From contig NC_014228.1 of NCBI RefSeq assembly GCF_000252955.1, positions 4,368,591 through 4,432,590 on the forward strand: a stretch of 64,000 nucleotides of DNA. Reading direction: 5' to 3'. A program made the position numbers and the translations under genes. Each line of letters begins with the position of its first letter. The stretch's first letter is position 1. Source of the stretch: Xenorhabdus nematophila ATCC 19061. Lineage in GTDB: Bacteria > Pseudomonadota > Gammaproteobacteria > Enterobacterales > Enterobacteriaceae. The notes under the pieces are model-generated. The model was not told the origin of the DNA and searched no databases. It was given only the letters and a program-made list of their open reading frames with translations. Positions 46,936 through 56,978 of the stretch are shown here, piece by piece.

Positions 46936-47733
46936 ATGGAAAACATGTCCGTGGTACTCACCGAGATTAAAGCCGGCGTCCTGAGCATCACACTTAACCG
47001 CCCGGAATACCTCAATAGTTTTAACGAGGAATTACACCAACAATTAAGTAAAGCGATGGATATTGCGGAACAGGATGAATCTGTGCGCTGTGTCCGGCTG
47101 ACAGGTGCCGGACGCGGTTTCTGTTCCGGACAAGATTTAAATGATCGGAATGCCATTATCTCTGATGGCGGTGTACCCGATCTCGGCAAATCCGTTGAAC
47201 GTTACTACAATCCGCTCATCCGGCGCATGGTTTCCTTACCCAAGCCCATCATCTGCGCCGTCAACGGTGTTGCCGCCGGTGCCGGCGTCTCCCTTGCGCT
47301 GGCCGGTGACATTGTGATCGCTTCCCGTGAGGCCATCTTTATTCAAGCCTTCTGCCGCATTGGCCTGACAGCCGATTCCGGCGGCAGTTGGTTCTTGCCC
47401 CATAAAATTGGCCATGCCCGTGCAATGGGGATGGCATTATTGGGGGAGAAAATCAGCGCGGAGCAAGCCTTAACTTGGGGCATGATCTGGCAAGTGGTTG
47501 AACCTGAAGAATTAGCCAATAAAACACAGGAACTCGCGCAACACTTAGCCACCCAGCCGACCGTGGCGCTTGCCTGCATCAAACAATCCACTTATGCCGC
47601 CGCCAATAACACGTTAGATCAGCAGCTTGACCTCGAACGCGACTTACAACGTCAGTGCGGACACAGTGAAGACTTCCGTGAAGGCGTGAGTGCATTTATT
47701 GACAAACGCCAGCCAAAATTTCAGGGGAAATAA
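46936..47733 (+). CDS. paaG: 1,2-epoxyphenylacetyl-CoA isomerase PaaG
   Basis: Crotonase-fold isomerase of 265 residues. It turns the ring-epoxide into oxepin-CoA and also shifts a double bond later in the pathway. Family parts are RGFCSGQDLNDR, AVNGVAAGAGVSLALAGDI and RIGLTADSGGSWFLPHKIG, with the catalytic Asp in TADSGG. It starts three bases after paaF and ends two bases before paaH. Confidence 0.95.
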   Translation: MENMSVVLTEIKAGVLSITLNRPEYLNSFNEELHQQLSKAMDIAEQDESVRCVRLTGAGRGFCSGQDLNDRNAIISDGGVPDLGKSVERYYNPLIRRMVSLPKPIICAVNGVAAGAGVSLALAGDIVIASREAIFIQAFCRIGLTADSGGSWFLPHKIGHARAMGMALLGEKISAEQALTWGMIWQVVEPEELANKTQELAQHLATQPTVALACIKQSTYAAANNTLDQQLDLERDLQRQCGHSEDFREGVSAFIDKRQPKFQGK

Positions 47734-47735
47734 CG

Positions 47736-49364
47736 ATGAAAACGCCACCGCTCAAAGGCCCCATCGCCGTCATTGGTGCGGGCACAATGGGCATCGGCAT
47801 TGCCCAGGCCGCCGCTCAGGCAGGACATACCGTTCTGTTGTTTGATGTAAGTGACGAAGCTGCGCGTCGCGCTCTGGATAATCTCCATGTGCGCCTGAAC
47901 CAGAGAGTGGAAACAGGCAAGGCAGAAGCGGGCGCGACACACGCCCTGTTGCAGCGCATCACTCAAGTCGGTGCGCTGCAAGCACTGGCACCTTGTTCGT
48001 TGGTGATTGAAGCCATCATCGAACAATTGGAAGCCAAACAGAACCTGTTCTGCCAACTGGAATCCATTTGTTCAGCCCAAACCCTGTTTGTCAGTAACAC
48101 GTCATCACTGTCAATTACAGCGATTGCCCGTGTCCTGTCTGTGCCACAGCGCATGGCAGGACTCCATTTTTTCAATCCTGCCCCCTTGATGAAACTGGTC
48201 GAAATCATACAGGGACTGGAAACCTCGTCCCAGACAGTGGCGATACTCAAGGCACTCATGACCGATTGGAAAAAACAACCGGTGATCTGCCGTTCCACCC
48301 CCGGCTTTATCGTCAATCGCATCGCCCGCCCATTCTATGCGGAAGCCCTGCGCGCATTAGAGGAACAAGTCGCTTCCCCCGCGACACTGGATGCGGTCAT
48401 GAAAGAATCCGGTGGCTTTGCCATGGGACCATTACAACTGATGGATTTGATCGGGCATGATATTAATTACACCGTGACCGAATCCCTGTTCCAAGCCTTC
48501 TACGGTGATCCCCGTTTCCAGCCTTCACTGCGCCAAAAAGAGCTGGTCGATGCCGATTATCTGGGACGCAAACGCGGCCGGGGGTTTTATCTCTACGCGG
48601 CAAAAGGAAATGATAAACAGAAAGATACCCAGCCACTGCCTAAAACAGAACCCAGGTACCCCACAGAACAAAAACAACCGGTGCGAATCAGGGCAACAGG
48701 AAATTGGGCCGCTTTACCGCATTTTGTCAGCCTGCTACAGCAACCCGATTTACAGAAATATGGCATCGTTTTCGAAGAGCACAATAATGACCGGTTCCAT
48801 TCTCCCACCCTGCAACTTGATGACGTTATCCTGACACTGGCCAAAGGGAGAACCTGTGCCCAGATCTGTGACGAAGTCAGGGTACCCGTGATGCAGTTTG
48901 ATTTGTCTGCCAATCATCAAACCGCTTCGATTATCACACTCAGTACCGCTTACCAGAATACCCCTCAACAAACAGCAAAAGTGATCCGTTTCCTGCAATC
49001 GCTCGGCAAGCAAGTGATCCTGCTGCCGGATTATCCCGCCCTGCTGACCATGCGCACCGTTGCCATGCTGTGCAACGAAGCGCTGGAGGCCGTTAATAAA
49101 GGCATCGCCAGCGCGGAAGATATCGATCTGGCGATGCGTTATGGCGTGAACTATCCCATCGGCCCGCTGGCATGGGGTGAGCAAGTGGGCTGGAAACATA
49201 TGCTCAGCACGCTGGAAAACTTACAGAAATACTATGGCGAATCCCGTTATCGTCCTGCGCCTTTGCTGCGCCAACTGGCGGCAGGCCATACCAGATTGCC
49301 GCTCCACCCGCCGCATGAAAGCCATAAGCACCAAAACAATCACAAGGGGAGCAGCCATGTGTAA
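47736..49364 (+). CDS. paaH: 3-hydroxyadipyl-CoA dehydrogenase PaaH
   Basis: NAD-dependent dehydrogenase that oxidises 3-hydroxyadipyl-CoA to 3-oxoadipyl-CoA. The NAD loop VIGAGTMGIGIAQAAA is at the start. The catalytic His lies in GLHFFNPAPLMKLVE, and STPGFIVNRIARPFY follows. A second C-terminal domain has RYGVNYPIGPLAWG. At 542 residues it is longer than E. coli PaaH (475) because of a linker near 290-330 and a basic His/Lys-rich C-terminal tail. It overlaps the start of paaI by eight bases. Confidence 0.95.
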   Translation: MKTPPLKGPIAVIGAGTMGIGIAQAAAQAGHTVLLFDVSDEAARRALDNLHVRLNQRVETGKAEAGATHALLQRITQVGALQALAPCSLVIEAIIEQLEAKQNLFCQLESICSAQTLFVSNTSSLSITAIARVLSVPQRMAGLHFFNPAPLMKLVEIIQGLETSSQTVAILKALMTDWKKQPVICRSTPGFIVNRIARPFYAEALRALEEQVASPATLDAVMKESGGFAMGPLQLMDLIGHDINYTVTESLFQAFYGDPRFQPSLRQKELVDADYLGRKRGRGFYLYAAKGNDKQKDTQPLPKTEPRYPTEQKQPVRIRATGNWAALPHFVSLLQQPDLQKYGIVFEEHNNDRFHSPTLQLDDVILTLAKGRTCAQICDEVRVPVMQFDLSANHQTASIITLSTAYQNTPQQTAKVIRFLQSLGKQVILLPDYPALLTMRTVAMLCNEALEAVNKGIASAEDIDLAMRYGVNYPIGPLAWGEQVGWKHMLSTLENLQKYYGESRYRPAPLLRQLAAGHTRLPLHPPHESHKHQNNHKGSSHV

Positions 49365-49893
49365 TCACCCCGCCAGCCAACAGGCCCGCCATTGCATTGA
49401 GGCCTTATATGCCAAAGATATCTGCGCCCAAAGCATGGGAATATACATCGAACATATTGATGTGGGCATCGCGCGACTCAGCATGATAGTCAGGCCCAAT
49501 ATGCTTAACGGTCACCAGCGCTGCCACGGCGGCATACTCTTCAGTCTGGCGGACACCGCCTTTGCCTACGCCTGCAACAGCGAAGGGCTGGCAACAGTGG
49601 CATCCGGCGGTGGCATTGATTTTATCCGTCCGGCATTACTGAGTGACCACCTTACCGCGACGGCTTCGGTACAACACCAAGGCCAGACCACCGGCCTGTA
49701 CGATGTCGGAATCATCAATCAGGAGGGCAAAACCGTGGCGCTGTTCCGCGGCCGCGCCCATCGTCTCTGCCATTCTGTTTTGGACCACCCCCCGAAAAAC
49801 ACTCAGGAAAACTATATTCAGAAAAACTATATTCAGAAAAACAGTCTTCAGGAAAACACGCTTCAAGAAAACAAGCCGGGAGAAAAATCATGA
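49357..49893 (+). CDS. paaI: Phenylacetyl-CoA thioesterase PaaI with repeat tail
   Basis: Hotdog-fold thioesterase thought to release CoA from dead-end intermediates. The core has RPNMLNGHQRCHGGILFSLA with the catalytic-type HGG and Asp in ADTAFAYACN. From ATG 49357 it has 178 residues, about 40 more than usual. The extra tail contains five tandem five-residue units of pattern N-x-x-Q-K/E (NYIQK, NYIQK, NSLQE, NTLQE, NKPGE), encoded by 15-base repeats at about 49809-49883. It overlaps paaJ by four bases. Confidence 0.93.
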   Translation: MCNHPASQQARHCIEALYAKDICAQSMGIYIEHIDVGIARLSMIVRPNMLNGHQRCHGGILFSLADTAFAYACNSEGLATVASGGGIDFIRPALLSDHLTATASVQHQGQTTGLYDVGIINQEGKTVALFRGRAHRLCHSVLDHPPKNTQENYIQKNYIQKNSLQENTLQENKPGEKS

Positions 49894-51104
49894 CTTATGC
49901 GTTTATCTGTGATGGTATCCGTACCCCCATTGGTCGTTATGGCGGCGCACTATCCGGTTTACGGGCAGATGATCTGGCTGCCCTGCCACTGCGGGCATTA
50001 ATGGCCCGTTACCCTGCGCTGGACCGGGAGCAAATTGATGATGTGATCCTCGGCTGTGCCAATCAAGCGGGAGAAGATAACCGCAACGTAGCACGCATGG
50101 CGCTACTGCTGGCTGGTCTGCCGGATTCAGTATCCGGCACCACGGTTAACCGTCTCTGTGGCTCCGGTTTGGATGCACTGGCCTTTGCCGCCCGCAGTAT
50201 CAAAGCCGGTGATGCTCAACTGGTATTGGCCGGTGGCGTTGAATCGATGACGCGTGCTCCCTTCGTGATGGGCAAAGCAGATAGTGCATTCAGCCGCCAA
50301 ACCGAGATCTTTGATACCACGCTGGGCTGGCGTTTTATCAACCCGCTGATGCAGCAACAATTCGGCATAGATTCCATGCCGGAAACCGCAGAAAACGTCG
50401 CTGCCCAGTTTCAAATTAGCCGGGATGATCAAGACGCTTTCGCCCTGCGCAGCCAGCAACGCGCAGCCAACGCCCAACAACGCGGCATACTGGCGGAAGA
50501 AATCATCCCCGTCACTCTGCCCTCTGGCAGTAAAAAAGGCACAGATACAACTCTTTCACAAGATGAACACCCCCGGCCAACAACAACGCTCGAACAATTG
50601 CAGCGACTCAAAACCCCATTCCGCACTGACGGTACAGTAACTGCGGGTAACGCATCCGGCATCAATGATGGCGCCGCGGCACTCCTCATTGCCTCAGAAA
50701 CAGCCGCATTGCGCCAAGGGCTAACTCCCCGTGCGCGCATCATCGCCACAGCAACCTGCGGCGTCGAACCGCGCATTATGGGGATCGGCCCGCTGCCAGC
50801 CACCCGCAAGGTACTGGCGCTGACGGGTCTGAGTCTGAACCAAATGGAGGTCATTGAGCTTAACGAAGCCTTCGCCGCCCAATCACTGGCCGTCATGCGC
50901 CAACTGGGATTGCCGGATGATGCGGAACATGTCAACCCGAACGGAGGTGCAATTGCGCTGGGCCATCCGCTGGGCATGAGCGGAGCGCGCCTTGCACTGA
51001 CAGCAACACGGGAACTGGAACGACGCGCGGGTCGCTATGCTTTATGCACCATGTGCATTGGCGTGGGACAAGGTATCGCCATGATTATTGAACGCATTTC
51101 ATAG
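49890..51104 (+). CDS. paaJ: 3-oxoadipyl-CoA/3-oxo-5,6-dehydrosuberyl-CoA thiolase PaaJ
   Basis: Thiolase of 404 residues that cleaves the last intermediates to acetyl-CoA and succinyl-CoA. Cys90 (VNRLCGSGLDAL) is the acyl-binding nucleophile. GGAIALGHPLGMSGAR carries the histidine and CTMCIGVGQG the second cysteine. The ATGA overlap with paaI indicates translational coupling. Confidence 0.96.
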   Translation: MTYAFICDGIRTPIGRYGGALSGLRADDLAALPLRALMARYPALDREQIDDVILGCANQAGEDNRNVARMALLLAGLPDSVSGTTVNRLCGSGLDALAFAARSIKAGDAQLVLAGGVESMTRAPFVMGKADSAFSRQTEIFDTTLGWRFINPLMQQQFGIDSMPETAENVAAQFQISRDDQDAFALRSQQRAANAQQRGILAEEIIPVTLPSGSKKGTDTTLSQDEHPRPTTTLEQLQRLKTPFRTDGTVTAGNASGINDGAAALLIASETAALRQGLTPRARIIATATCGVEPRIMGIGPLPATRKVLALTGLSLNQMEVIELNEAFAAQSLAVMRQLGLPDDAEHVNPNGGAIALGHPLGMSGARLALTATRELERRAGRYALCTMCIGVGQGIAMIIERIS

Positions 51105-51186
51105 CCCCTGATTAAAAAACTGAATCAACACCTGCACATAACGACAAAAGTAACCTGTTACAAACAAACCAACAAAAGGACAGGCA

Positions 51187-52533
51187 ATGATGAGCAATAA
51201 CGTACATCCCCTCGATCAACATTTAAAACAACACCTACAACACCAGCCGGACCCTATTGAATTTGCCTCACGAGATGAAATTCAGGCTCAGCAAATTGAG
51301 AGAATGAAATGGACGCTCAATCACGCCTATCACAACGTTCCCATGTACCGCAGCAAGTTTGATGAAGCGGGAGTTCATCCGAGTGATTTCAGGTACCCCG
51401 AAGATATCCAAAAATTCCCCTACACCACCAAACAAGACCTACGTGACCACTATCCTTTTGATACCTTTGCCGTCCCGATGGAGCAGGTTGTGCGCATCCA
51501 TGCCTCATCCGGTACCACAGGACGCCCCACTGTCGTGGGCTACACCCAGCAGGATATTGATAATTGGTCAGAGCTCGTCGCCCGCAGCTTGCGTTTTGCC
51601 GGTGTCAGCGCCAAAGACAAAATTCACGTTGCCTATGGCTACGGCCTGTTCACGGGAGGATTAGGGGCGCATTACGGTGCTGAACGACTGGGTGCAGCCG
51701 TGATCCCGATGTCCGGTGGCAACACAGAAAGACAGGCACAACTGATTCAGGATTTCAAACCTGATGTCATCATGATGACGCCATCCTACTGCCTGACGCT
51801 ATTGGATGAACTGGAACGCAAAATGGGCGGAGATGCCAGCAAATGCTCATTGCGTGTCGGTATATTCGGAGCAGAACCCTGGACAGCCGCCTTGCGCACC
51901 GAGATTGAAACCCGCATGGGCATCAAGGCACTGGATATCTACGGTCTGTCCGAAATCATGGGGCCGGGCGTTGCCATGGAATCTCTGGAATATGCCGATG
52001 GCTCGACCATTTGGGAAGATCATTTCTATCCGGAAGTGATCAATCCTGACAATCTGAGTATCCTGCCAGAAGGCAAAACCGGAGAATTGGTTTTCACCAC
52101 ACTCACCAAAGAAGCCATGCCGATGATCCGTTACCGCACACGGGATCTGACACGCCTATTGCCCGGCACAGCACGTAATATGCGTCGCATGGACAGGATC
52201 ACCGGACGCTCTGACGACATGCTGATCATTCGTGGCATCAATGTCTTCCCGTCACAAGTCGAAGAACAGATCATCCGTTTTAAAGAACTGTCGCCCCATT
52301 ACCAGCTGGAAGTGCACCGCAAAGGCAACCATGATTGCCTGTCTGTCAAAGTCGAACTCAAAGAACCGGATTTGCTCAGCCATGAACAATGCTGCACCCT
52401 TTGCCATCAATTACGCCATCACATTAAATCAATGGTAGGACTCAGCACTGAAGTCAGCATCGTCAACTGTGGCGTCATTCCCCGCTCAGAAGGCAAGGCC
52501 GTTCGGGTCATCGACAACCGGCCACGTGAATAA
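51187..52533 (+). CDS. paaK: Phenylacetate-CoA ligase
   Basis: First enzyme of the pathway: it makes phenylacetyl-CoA from phenylacetate, ATP and CoA. The 448 residues include the ATP loop ASSGTTGRPTVVGYTQQD near 104-121, the YGLSEIMGPGV adenine-binding region, IRYRTRDLTRLL and the C-terminal hinge RGINVFPSQVEEQI. AGGA precedes the tandem ATG-ATG start. It lies 82 bases beyond paaJ. The PaaK-like proteins of the Lux-like operon are distant relatives. Confidence 0.96.
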   Translation: MMSNNVHPLDQHLKQHLQHQPDPIEFASRDEIQAQQIERMKWTLNHAYHNVPMYRSKFDEAGVHPSDFRYPEDIQKFPYTTKQDLRDHYPFDTFAVPMEQVVRIHASSGTTGRPTVVGYTQQDIDNWSELVARSLRFAGVSAKDKIHVAYGYGLFTGGLGAHYGAERLGAAVIPMSGGNTERQAQLIQDFKPDVIMMTPSYCLTLLDELERKMGGDASKCSLRVGIFGAEPWTAALRTEIETRMGIKALDIYGLSEIMGPGVAMESLEYADGSTIWEDHFYPEVINPDNLSILPEGKTGELVFTTLTKEAMPMIRYRTRDLTRLLPGTARNMRRMDRITGRSDDMLIIRGINVFPSQVEEQIIRFKELSPHYQLEVHRKGNHDCLSVKVELKEPDLLSHEQCCTLCHQLRHHIKSMVGLSTEVSIVNCGVIPRSEGKAVRVIDNRPRE

Positions 52534-52540
52534 CCTTTTG

Positions 52541-52573
52541 CCACCGCAAAACCAATGAGGCGAACTGCGGTGG
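52541..52573 (+). terminator. Hairpin after paaK
   Basis: CCACCGCA/TGCGGTGG, an 8-bp GC-rich stem with a 17-base loop, eight bases after the paaK stop. There is no clear U-run, so it may only attenuate. Confidence 0.45.
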
Positions 52574-52611
52574 TATACAAAAAGGTCGTAAAGAGAACAG
52601 TTGTAATGACA

Positions 52612-52639
52612 TTGACACTACGATTGGGCGTGATATTCT
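52612..52639 (+). promoter_or_regulatory. Promoter of the TacA-TacT-like module
   Basis: TTGACA (52612-52617) and TATTCT (52634-52639) with a 16-base spacer, about 30 bases before the antitoxin ATG. Confidence 0.5.
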
Positions 52640-52670
52640 TAACAAAATAAGACCTATTTTGAGGTGAATC

Positions 52671-53446
<776 letters not shown>

Positions 53447-53533
53447 CAAAATCCGCCGTAAACCCTCTTTACGGCGGGGAGCAGTCACTTATGCTAATGT
53501 CATGACACACTTTTACTAAGATCACCGAAAAAT

Positions 53534-54475
53534 ATGGCACATAAACTCAACGACTTTATTCGGCATGCCCTTGATGCCCAGCCCATCAGCGGCACCTCGC
53601 TGATTATCTCTTTATATGGGGATGCATTCAGCCACCGTGGCGGGGAAGTCTGGCTGGGCAGCCTGAGTCTTCTGTTAGAACCTATGGGTTTCAGTGACCG
53701 TTTCGTGCGAACATCCGTATTTCGCCTGCAAAAAGAGGGATGGCTCAAGGTAGAAAAACTGGGCCGACGCAGTTATTACCGCATTACCGAACATGGCATG
53801 AATCAGTTTCGCCATGCAGAGAGCAAAATTTATCTCAGTGAACAACCTGAATGGGATGGTAAATGGGATCTCCTGCTACTGGAAGGCATTCACAAAGATG
53901 AGCGACCCCGTCTGAAAAAAGAGTTAAGCTGGCTGGGATTCGGTCAGCTCAATAGCACGCTGATGGCGGCACCAAGCCGTTCTCAACGTGATATTCCCAC
54001 CCTATTGGGTGAACTCAATGCCAGCGACGCCGTTATCTACTTCCGGGCCGATTATCCTTACCCGCGTTCGGAGCAGAGTCTGAAAGAACAGGTTTCTGCC
54101 AGTTGGTCACTGGAGCAGGTCTCACAGCACTATCACGAATTTATCGTCACTTTCCGCCCCTTAATGGCCCTGCTGCGCGATTGCCATGAAGATGATCTGA
54201 CGCCAGAACGCTGCTTCCAGTTACGCTTACTGCTGATCCATTTTTACCGCCGGGTCGTCCTGCGCGATCCACTATTGCCGGATGCCCTGCTACCTGCACA
54301 GTGGGAAGGGCTGATTGCCCGCAATTTATGTATCAACATCTATCAGCGTATCGATCTTGCTGCAACACGCTACATCAGCGAACACTGCGAAACAACGATT
54401 GGCCGGCTACCCCAACCCGCTGCGGCGTATTACCGACGTTTTGGGGGATTGCACTCAGATTGGCCGTTTCAGTGA
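53534..54475 (+). CDS. paaX: Phenylacetate-responsive transcriptional repressor PaaX
   Basis: A 313-residue repressor of the paa genes, relieved by phenylacetyl-CoA. The N-terminal winged helix has GGEVWLGSLSLLLEPMGFSD and RTSVFRLQKEGWLKVEKLGR. The central part has RPRLKKELSWLGFGQL and the C-terminal part FYRRVVLRDPLLPDALLP. It lies about 1 kb after paaK, separated from it by the TA module. paaY, which follows paaX in E. coli, is absent. Confidence 0.94.
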   Translation: MAHKLNDFIRHALDAQPISGTSLIISLYGDAFSHRGGEVWLGSLSLLLEPMGFSDRFVRTSVFRLQKEGWLKVEKLGRRSYYRITEHGMNQFRHAESKIYLSEQPEWDGKWDLLLLEGIHKDERPRLKKELSWLGFGQLNSTLMAAPSRSQRDIPTLLGELNASDAVIYFRADYPYPRSEQSLKEQVSASWSLEQVSQHYHEFIVTFRPLMALLRDCHEDDLTPERCFQLRLLLIHFYRRVVLRDPLLPDALLPAQWEGLIARNLCINIYQRIDLAATRYISEHCETTIGRLPQPAAAYYRRFGGLHSDWPFQ

Positions 54476-54817
54476 CTATTCCGGTTACTATCACTGACAA
54501 ATGTGCCCGTGACTTATCGCCTGATTTAACTCACCTGGATTGGTGAGGAAGCGATCATGGTCTCATCACTTCACGAGTCTCCTGCGCTGACGATAACCAA
54601 GCATATCCCCTTTGAGGGAACGCGAAACCCGGTAAAACCGGGTTTCTGCATTTACAATTCCTTAAATTTTTATAATGTAAGGTTTACATTACAAATCCAA
54701 TTGCATGTCGTGTTGCCCCTACGGGTTCGGATAGGTTGTAATATTATGTCGTTCACACTGGCGTGATACATCGTCGGTCGTAACAGATGGTTTCGATAGG
54801 GTGGGGCCGAGATCCCA
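54476..54817. other. Region after paaX with perfect hairpin
   Basis: About 340 bases without a supported gene. At 54624-54646, GAAACCCGGT/ACCGGGTTTC forms a perfect 10-bp stem with an AAA loop and could end the paaX transcript. An ATG at 54557 behind GAGGAAG opens a 69-codon frame that crosses this hairpin and resembles nothing known. Confidence 0.5.
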
Positions 54818-55207
54818 CTATTTCGCCCAATTTTCGATATTTAATCCAATAACCATTTCAAACGCAGAATCGCTGGTAACGAGAGTTAATTCTCGGCTCA
54901 GTGCATGTGCTGCAATCAGTTGATCCATTGTCCCCATAGTTCGGCCAGTCTGTTCCATGCCGGCTCGCAATGTCCCATAGGTTTTGGCAGCGTTTTGATC
55001 CCAGTCGTAAACAGTGATTGAATCAATAAATGTATTTACGACTTGTTCTAATGCGTGATTTTGACGTTTAGCCAAACCAAAACGCAACTCGGCTTCAGTG
55101 ATACTGGAAATACATATCTCTGATGGTGGTATGGTTCGCAATTTAGCAGTTACCGCCTGATTTTGACGGAAAATATAGCTGACCGTGTTTGTATCCAACA
55201 TATACAT
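54818..55207 (-). CDS. vapC: VapC-type PIN-domain RNase toxin
   Basis: A 129-residue toxin with the four PIN acidic positions: YMLDTNTVSYIF (Asp near 5), SITEAELRFGLA (Glu), GTMDQLIAAHAL (Asp) and LVTSDSAFEMV (Asp). Enteric VapC enzymes cut initiator tRNA. It overlaps vapB by one base. A second in-frame ATG lies two codons in. Confidence 0.92.
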   Translation of the reverse strand: MYMLDTNTVSYIFRQNQAVTAKLRTIPPSEICISSITEAELRFGLAKRQNHALEQVVNTFIDSITVYDWDQNAAKTYGTLRAGMEQTGRTMGTMDQLIAAHALSRELTLVTSDSAFEMVIGLNIENWAK

Positions 55208-55470
55208 CAGAAAACGCCCTCGAATGGGTCACGTTCTGTGTCATCCTGGTTACGATCATTTGCATCCAGAAAATTATCAGGAACAGATACCGCACTGAGC
55301 ATATTGAAAAAATTATCCCAATTGTCAGTAGACGGTCTGTTTTTGGAGAGAATAACGTCTCCGTTCTCATTTTTTCGGATATAAACCTGGTCAGTATCAA
55401 ATTCAAACGCAACAGGCAGCCTGACAGCCTGATTGCGTCCGTTTTTGAAGATTTTTGCAATTCGTTCCAT
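55207..55470 (-). CDS. vapB: VapB-type antitoxin
   Basis: An 87-residue AbrB-fold antitoxin. The N-terminal DNA-binding half (AKIFKNGRNQAVRLPVAFEF) is typical of VapB. The acidic C-terminus (DDTERDPFEGVF) binds the toxin. An operator palindrome lies directly upstream. The pair appears intact. Confidence 0.92.
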   Translation of the reverse strand: MERIAKIFKNGRNQAVRLPVAFEFDTDQVYIRKNENGDVILSKNRPSTDNWDNFFNMLSAVSVPDNFLDANDRNQDDTERDPFEGVF

Positions 55471-55493
55471 AATTATCTCCTGAATAAAAACGA

Positions 55494-55550
55494 TTTGGCA
55501 TATGTTTAAGCATAGGTCTAAATTTTACATATGTCAAAGCATATGCCAAA
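55494..55550 (-). promoter_or_regulatory. VapBC operator
   Basis: TTTGGCATATG (55494-55504) and CATATGCCAAA (55540-55550) form a perfect 11-bp inverted repeat, with two more CATA/CATATG half-sites between them. It lies 24 bases upstream of vapB and is a likely VapBC autoregulation site. Confidence 0.7.
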
Positions 55551-55589
55551 ATGAGAAGTTTAAATAGCTAATACAGTTATTTGTGATGA

Positions 55590-55748
55590 TGTTTCGGGGC
55601 AGGTGAATTTGAGCAGATTTACGTTGATTGTCACGGCCTGGGCTGGATTTAACGGACGAATCGTCGTGTGGGGGTTTGTCGTGGCGACCGGGTCGCTGTA
55701 CAGCAGTGTCCACAATGTTCAGGTACGGGTGAAATTACGGAAAAATGA
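55590..55748 (+). pseudogene. Phage antitermination protein Q-like zinc-knuckle remnant
   Basis: One frame reads CFGAGEFEQIYVDCHGLGWI, a TAA, then RTNRRVGVCRGDRVAVQQCP and QCSGTGEITEK to a TGA. The spaced CxGxG/CxxCxGxG knuckles are typical of the C-terminal part of lambdoid Q antiterminators (and also of DnaJ-type zinc repeats). A stop in the middle and missing ends show a remnant. No other phage gene is seen nearby. Confidence 0.45.
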
Positions 55749-55796
55749 GGTGGGACCGTGGTCCCATCTATGATTTAAATGTATTAGTTCAGACCA

Positions 55797-56965
55797 GATC
55801 TGACACTTCAGTTTGAAAAGAAGAGAGTTACCGACTTTGATTAAAGGTGATGAATCCATAATCAAAGACTAAGAGGTAACTGTCATGCTTTATACTAGCA
55901 ATCCCATCATCAAACACAAGGCGGGTCTGCTTAATCTTGCTGAAGAACTCAGTAATGTCTCGAGAGCCTGTAAAGTGATGGGCGTATCCAGAGATACGTT
56001 TTATCGTTATCAGGAACTCGTTGAAACGGGCGGGATTGATGCATTAATCAACCAAAGCAGAAAAACCCCTAATCTGAAGAACCGTGTGGATGCGGAGACC
56101 GAACACGCCGTTATCAACTCGGCCATCGAATTCCCGGCCTATGGGCAAGCCAGAACGAGTAATGAGCTCAGAAAAGCAGGCATCTTTGTGTCTGCCAGTG
56201 GTGTCCGTTCTATCTGGCTCAGACATCATCTTGAGAACTTCAAAAAGCGCCTGGCAGCCCTTGAAAAGAAAGTGGCTGACGAAGGCATTATCCTGACTGA
56301 CGAGCAGGTCGCCGCCCTTGAACGTAAGCAGCATGATGACGAAGCTTGTGGCGAAATTGAAACCGCTCATCCTGGCTATTTAGGGTCGCAAGATACCTTT
56401 TATGTCGGTAATCTTAAAGGCGTGGGACGCTTGTACCAACAAACTTTCGTCGATACTTACAGTAAAGTGGCTTTCGCGAAACTCTATACGAGTAAAACGC
56501 CCATTACGGCGGCGGATTTACTGAATGACCGTGTGCTGCCGTTCTTCAGCGCTCATAGATTGCCGATGTTACGTATTCTGACAGACAGAGGCACCGAATA
56601 TTGCGGGCGTGTTGAGCACCATGATTACCAACTGTATCTGGCTGTCAATGATATCGACCATACCAGGACAAAGGCGATGTCACCGCAAACCAATGGCATC
56701 TGTGAACGGTTTCACAAAACCATCCTGAATGAATTTTATCAAGTGACGTTCAGAAAGAAATTGTATGGCTCATTGGATGAGTTACAAAAAGATCTGGACA
56801 AATGGATGGACAATTACAACAATCACCGCACTCATCAAGGAAAAATGTGTTGCGGCCGGACACCAATAGAAACCCTTCAGGATGGGAAATCCATTTGGGC
56901 AGAAAAAAATTTGACCCAAATATAATCTGACAGTCGCCGATAACAAAGTGGGTAACTGTCAGATC
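55797..56965 (+). mobile_element. IS481-family element
   Basis: About 1.17 kb, bounded by inverted copies of GATCTGACA (55797-55805 and 56957-56965) with weaker similarity further inward. The exact outer bases and target duplication were not resolved. The transposase is intact. Confidence 0.75.
55885..56925 (+). CDS. IS481-family transposase
   Basis: A 346-residue integrase-fold transposase. The N-terminal helix-turn-helix has NVSRACKVMGVSRDTFYRY. The rve core has QQTFVDTYSKVAFAKLYTSK (Asp), LRILTDRGTEYCGR (Asp) and SPQTNGICERFHKTILNEFY (Glu). It is complete and probably active. Confidence 0.92.
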   Translation: MLYTSNPIIKHKAGLLNLAEELSNVSRACKVMGVSRDTFYRYQELVETGGIDALINQSRKTPNLKNRVDAETEHAVINSAIEFPAYGQARTSNELRKAGIFVSASGVRSIWLRHHLENFKKRLAALEKKVADEGIILTDEQVAALERKQHDDEACGEIETAHPGYLGSQDTFYVGNLKGVGRLYQQTFVDTYSKVAFAKLYTSKTPITAADLLNDRVLPFFSAHRLPMLRILTDRGTEYCGRVEHHDYQLYLAVNDIDHTRTKAMSPQTNGICERFHKTILNEFYQVTFRKKLYGSLDELQKDLDKWMDNYNNHRTHQGKMCCGRTPIETLQDGKSIWAEKNLTQI

Positions 56966-56978
56966 AAGTCGCGACTAG

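Noticed and set aside
49809..49883. Short CRISPR-like array
   Set aside because: Units are 15 bases, contiguous without spacers, and encode an in-frame protein repeat.
54624..54646. Integron attC site
   Set aside because: Simple 10-bp hairpin with a three-base loop, without the core sites or gene-cassette context.
54557..54766. Small gene of 69 codons after paaX
   Set aside because: The frame runs across a perfect terminator-like hairpin, has no family resemblance and becomes low-complexity.
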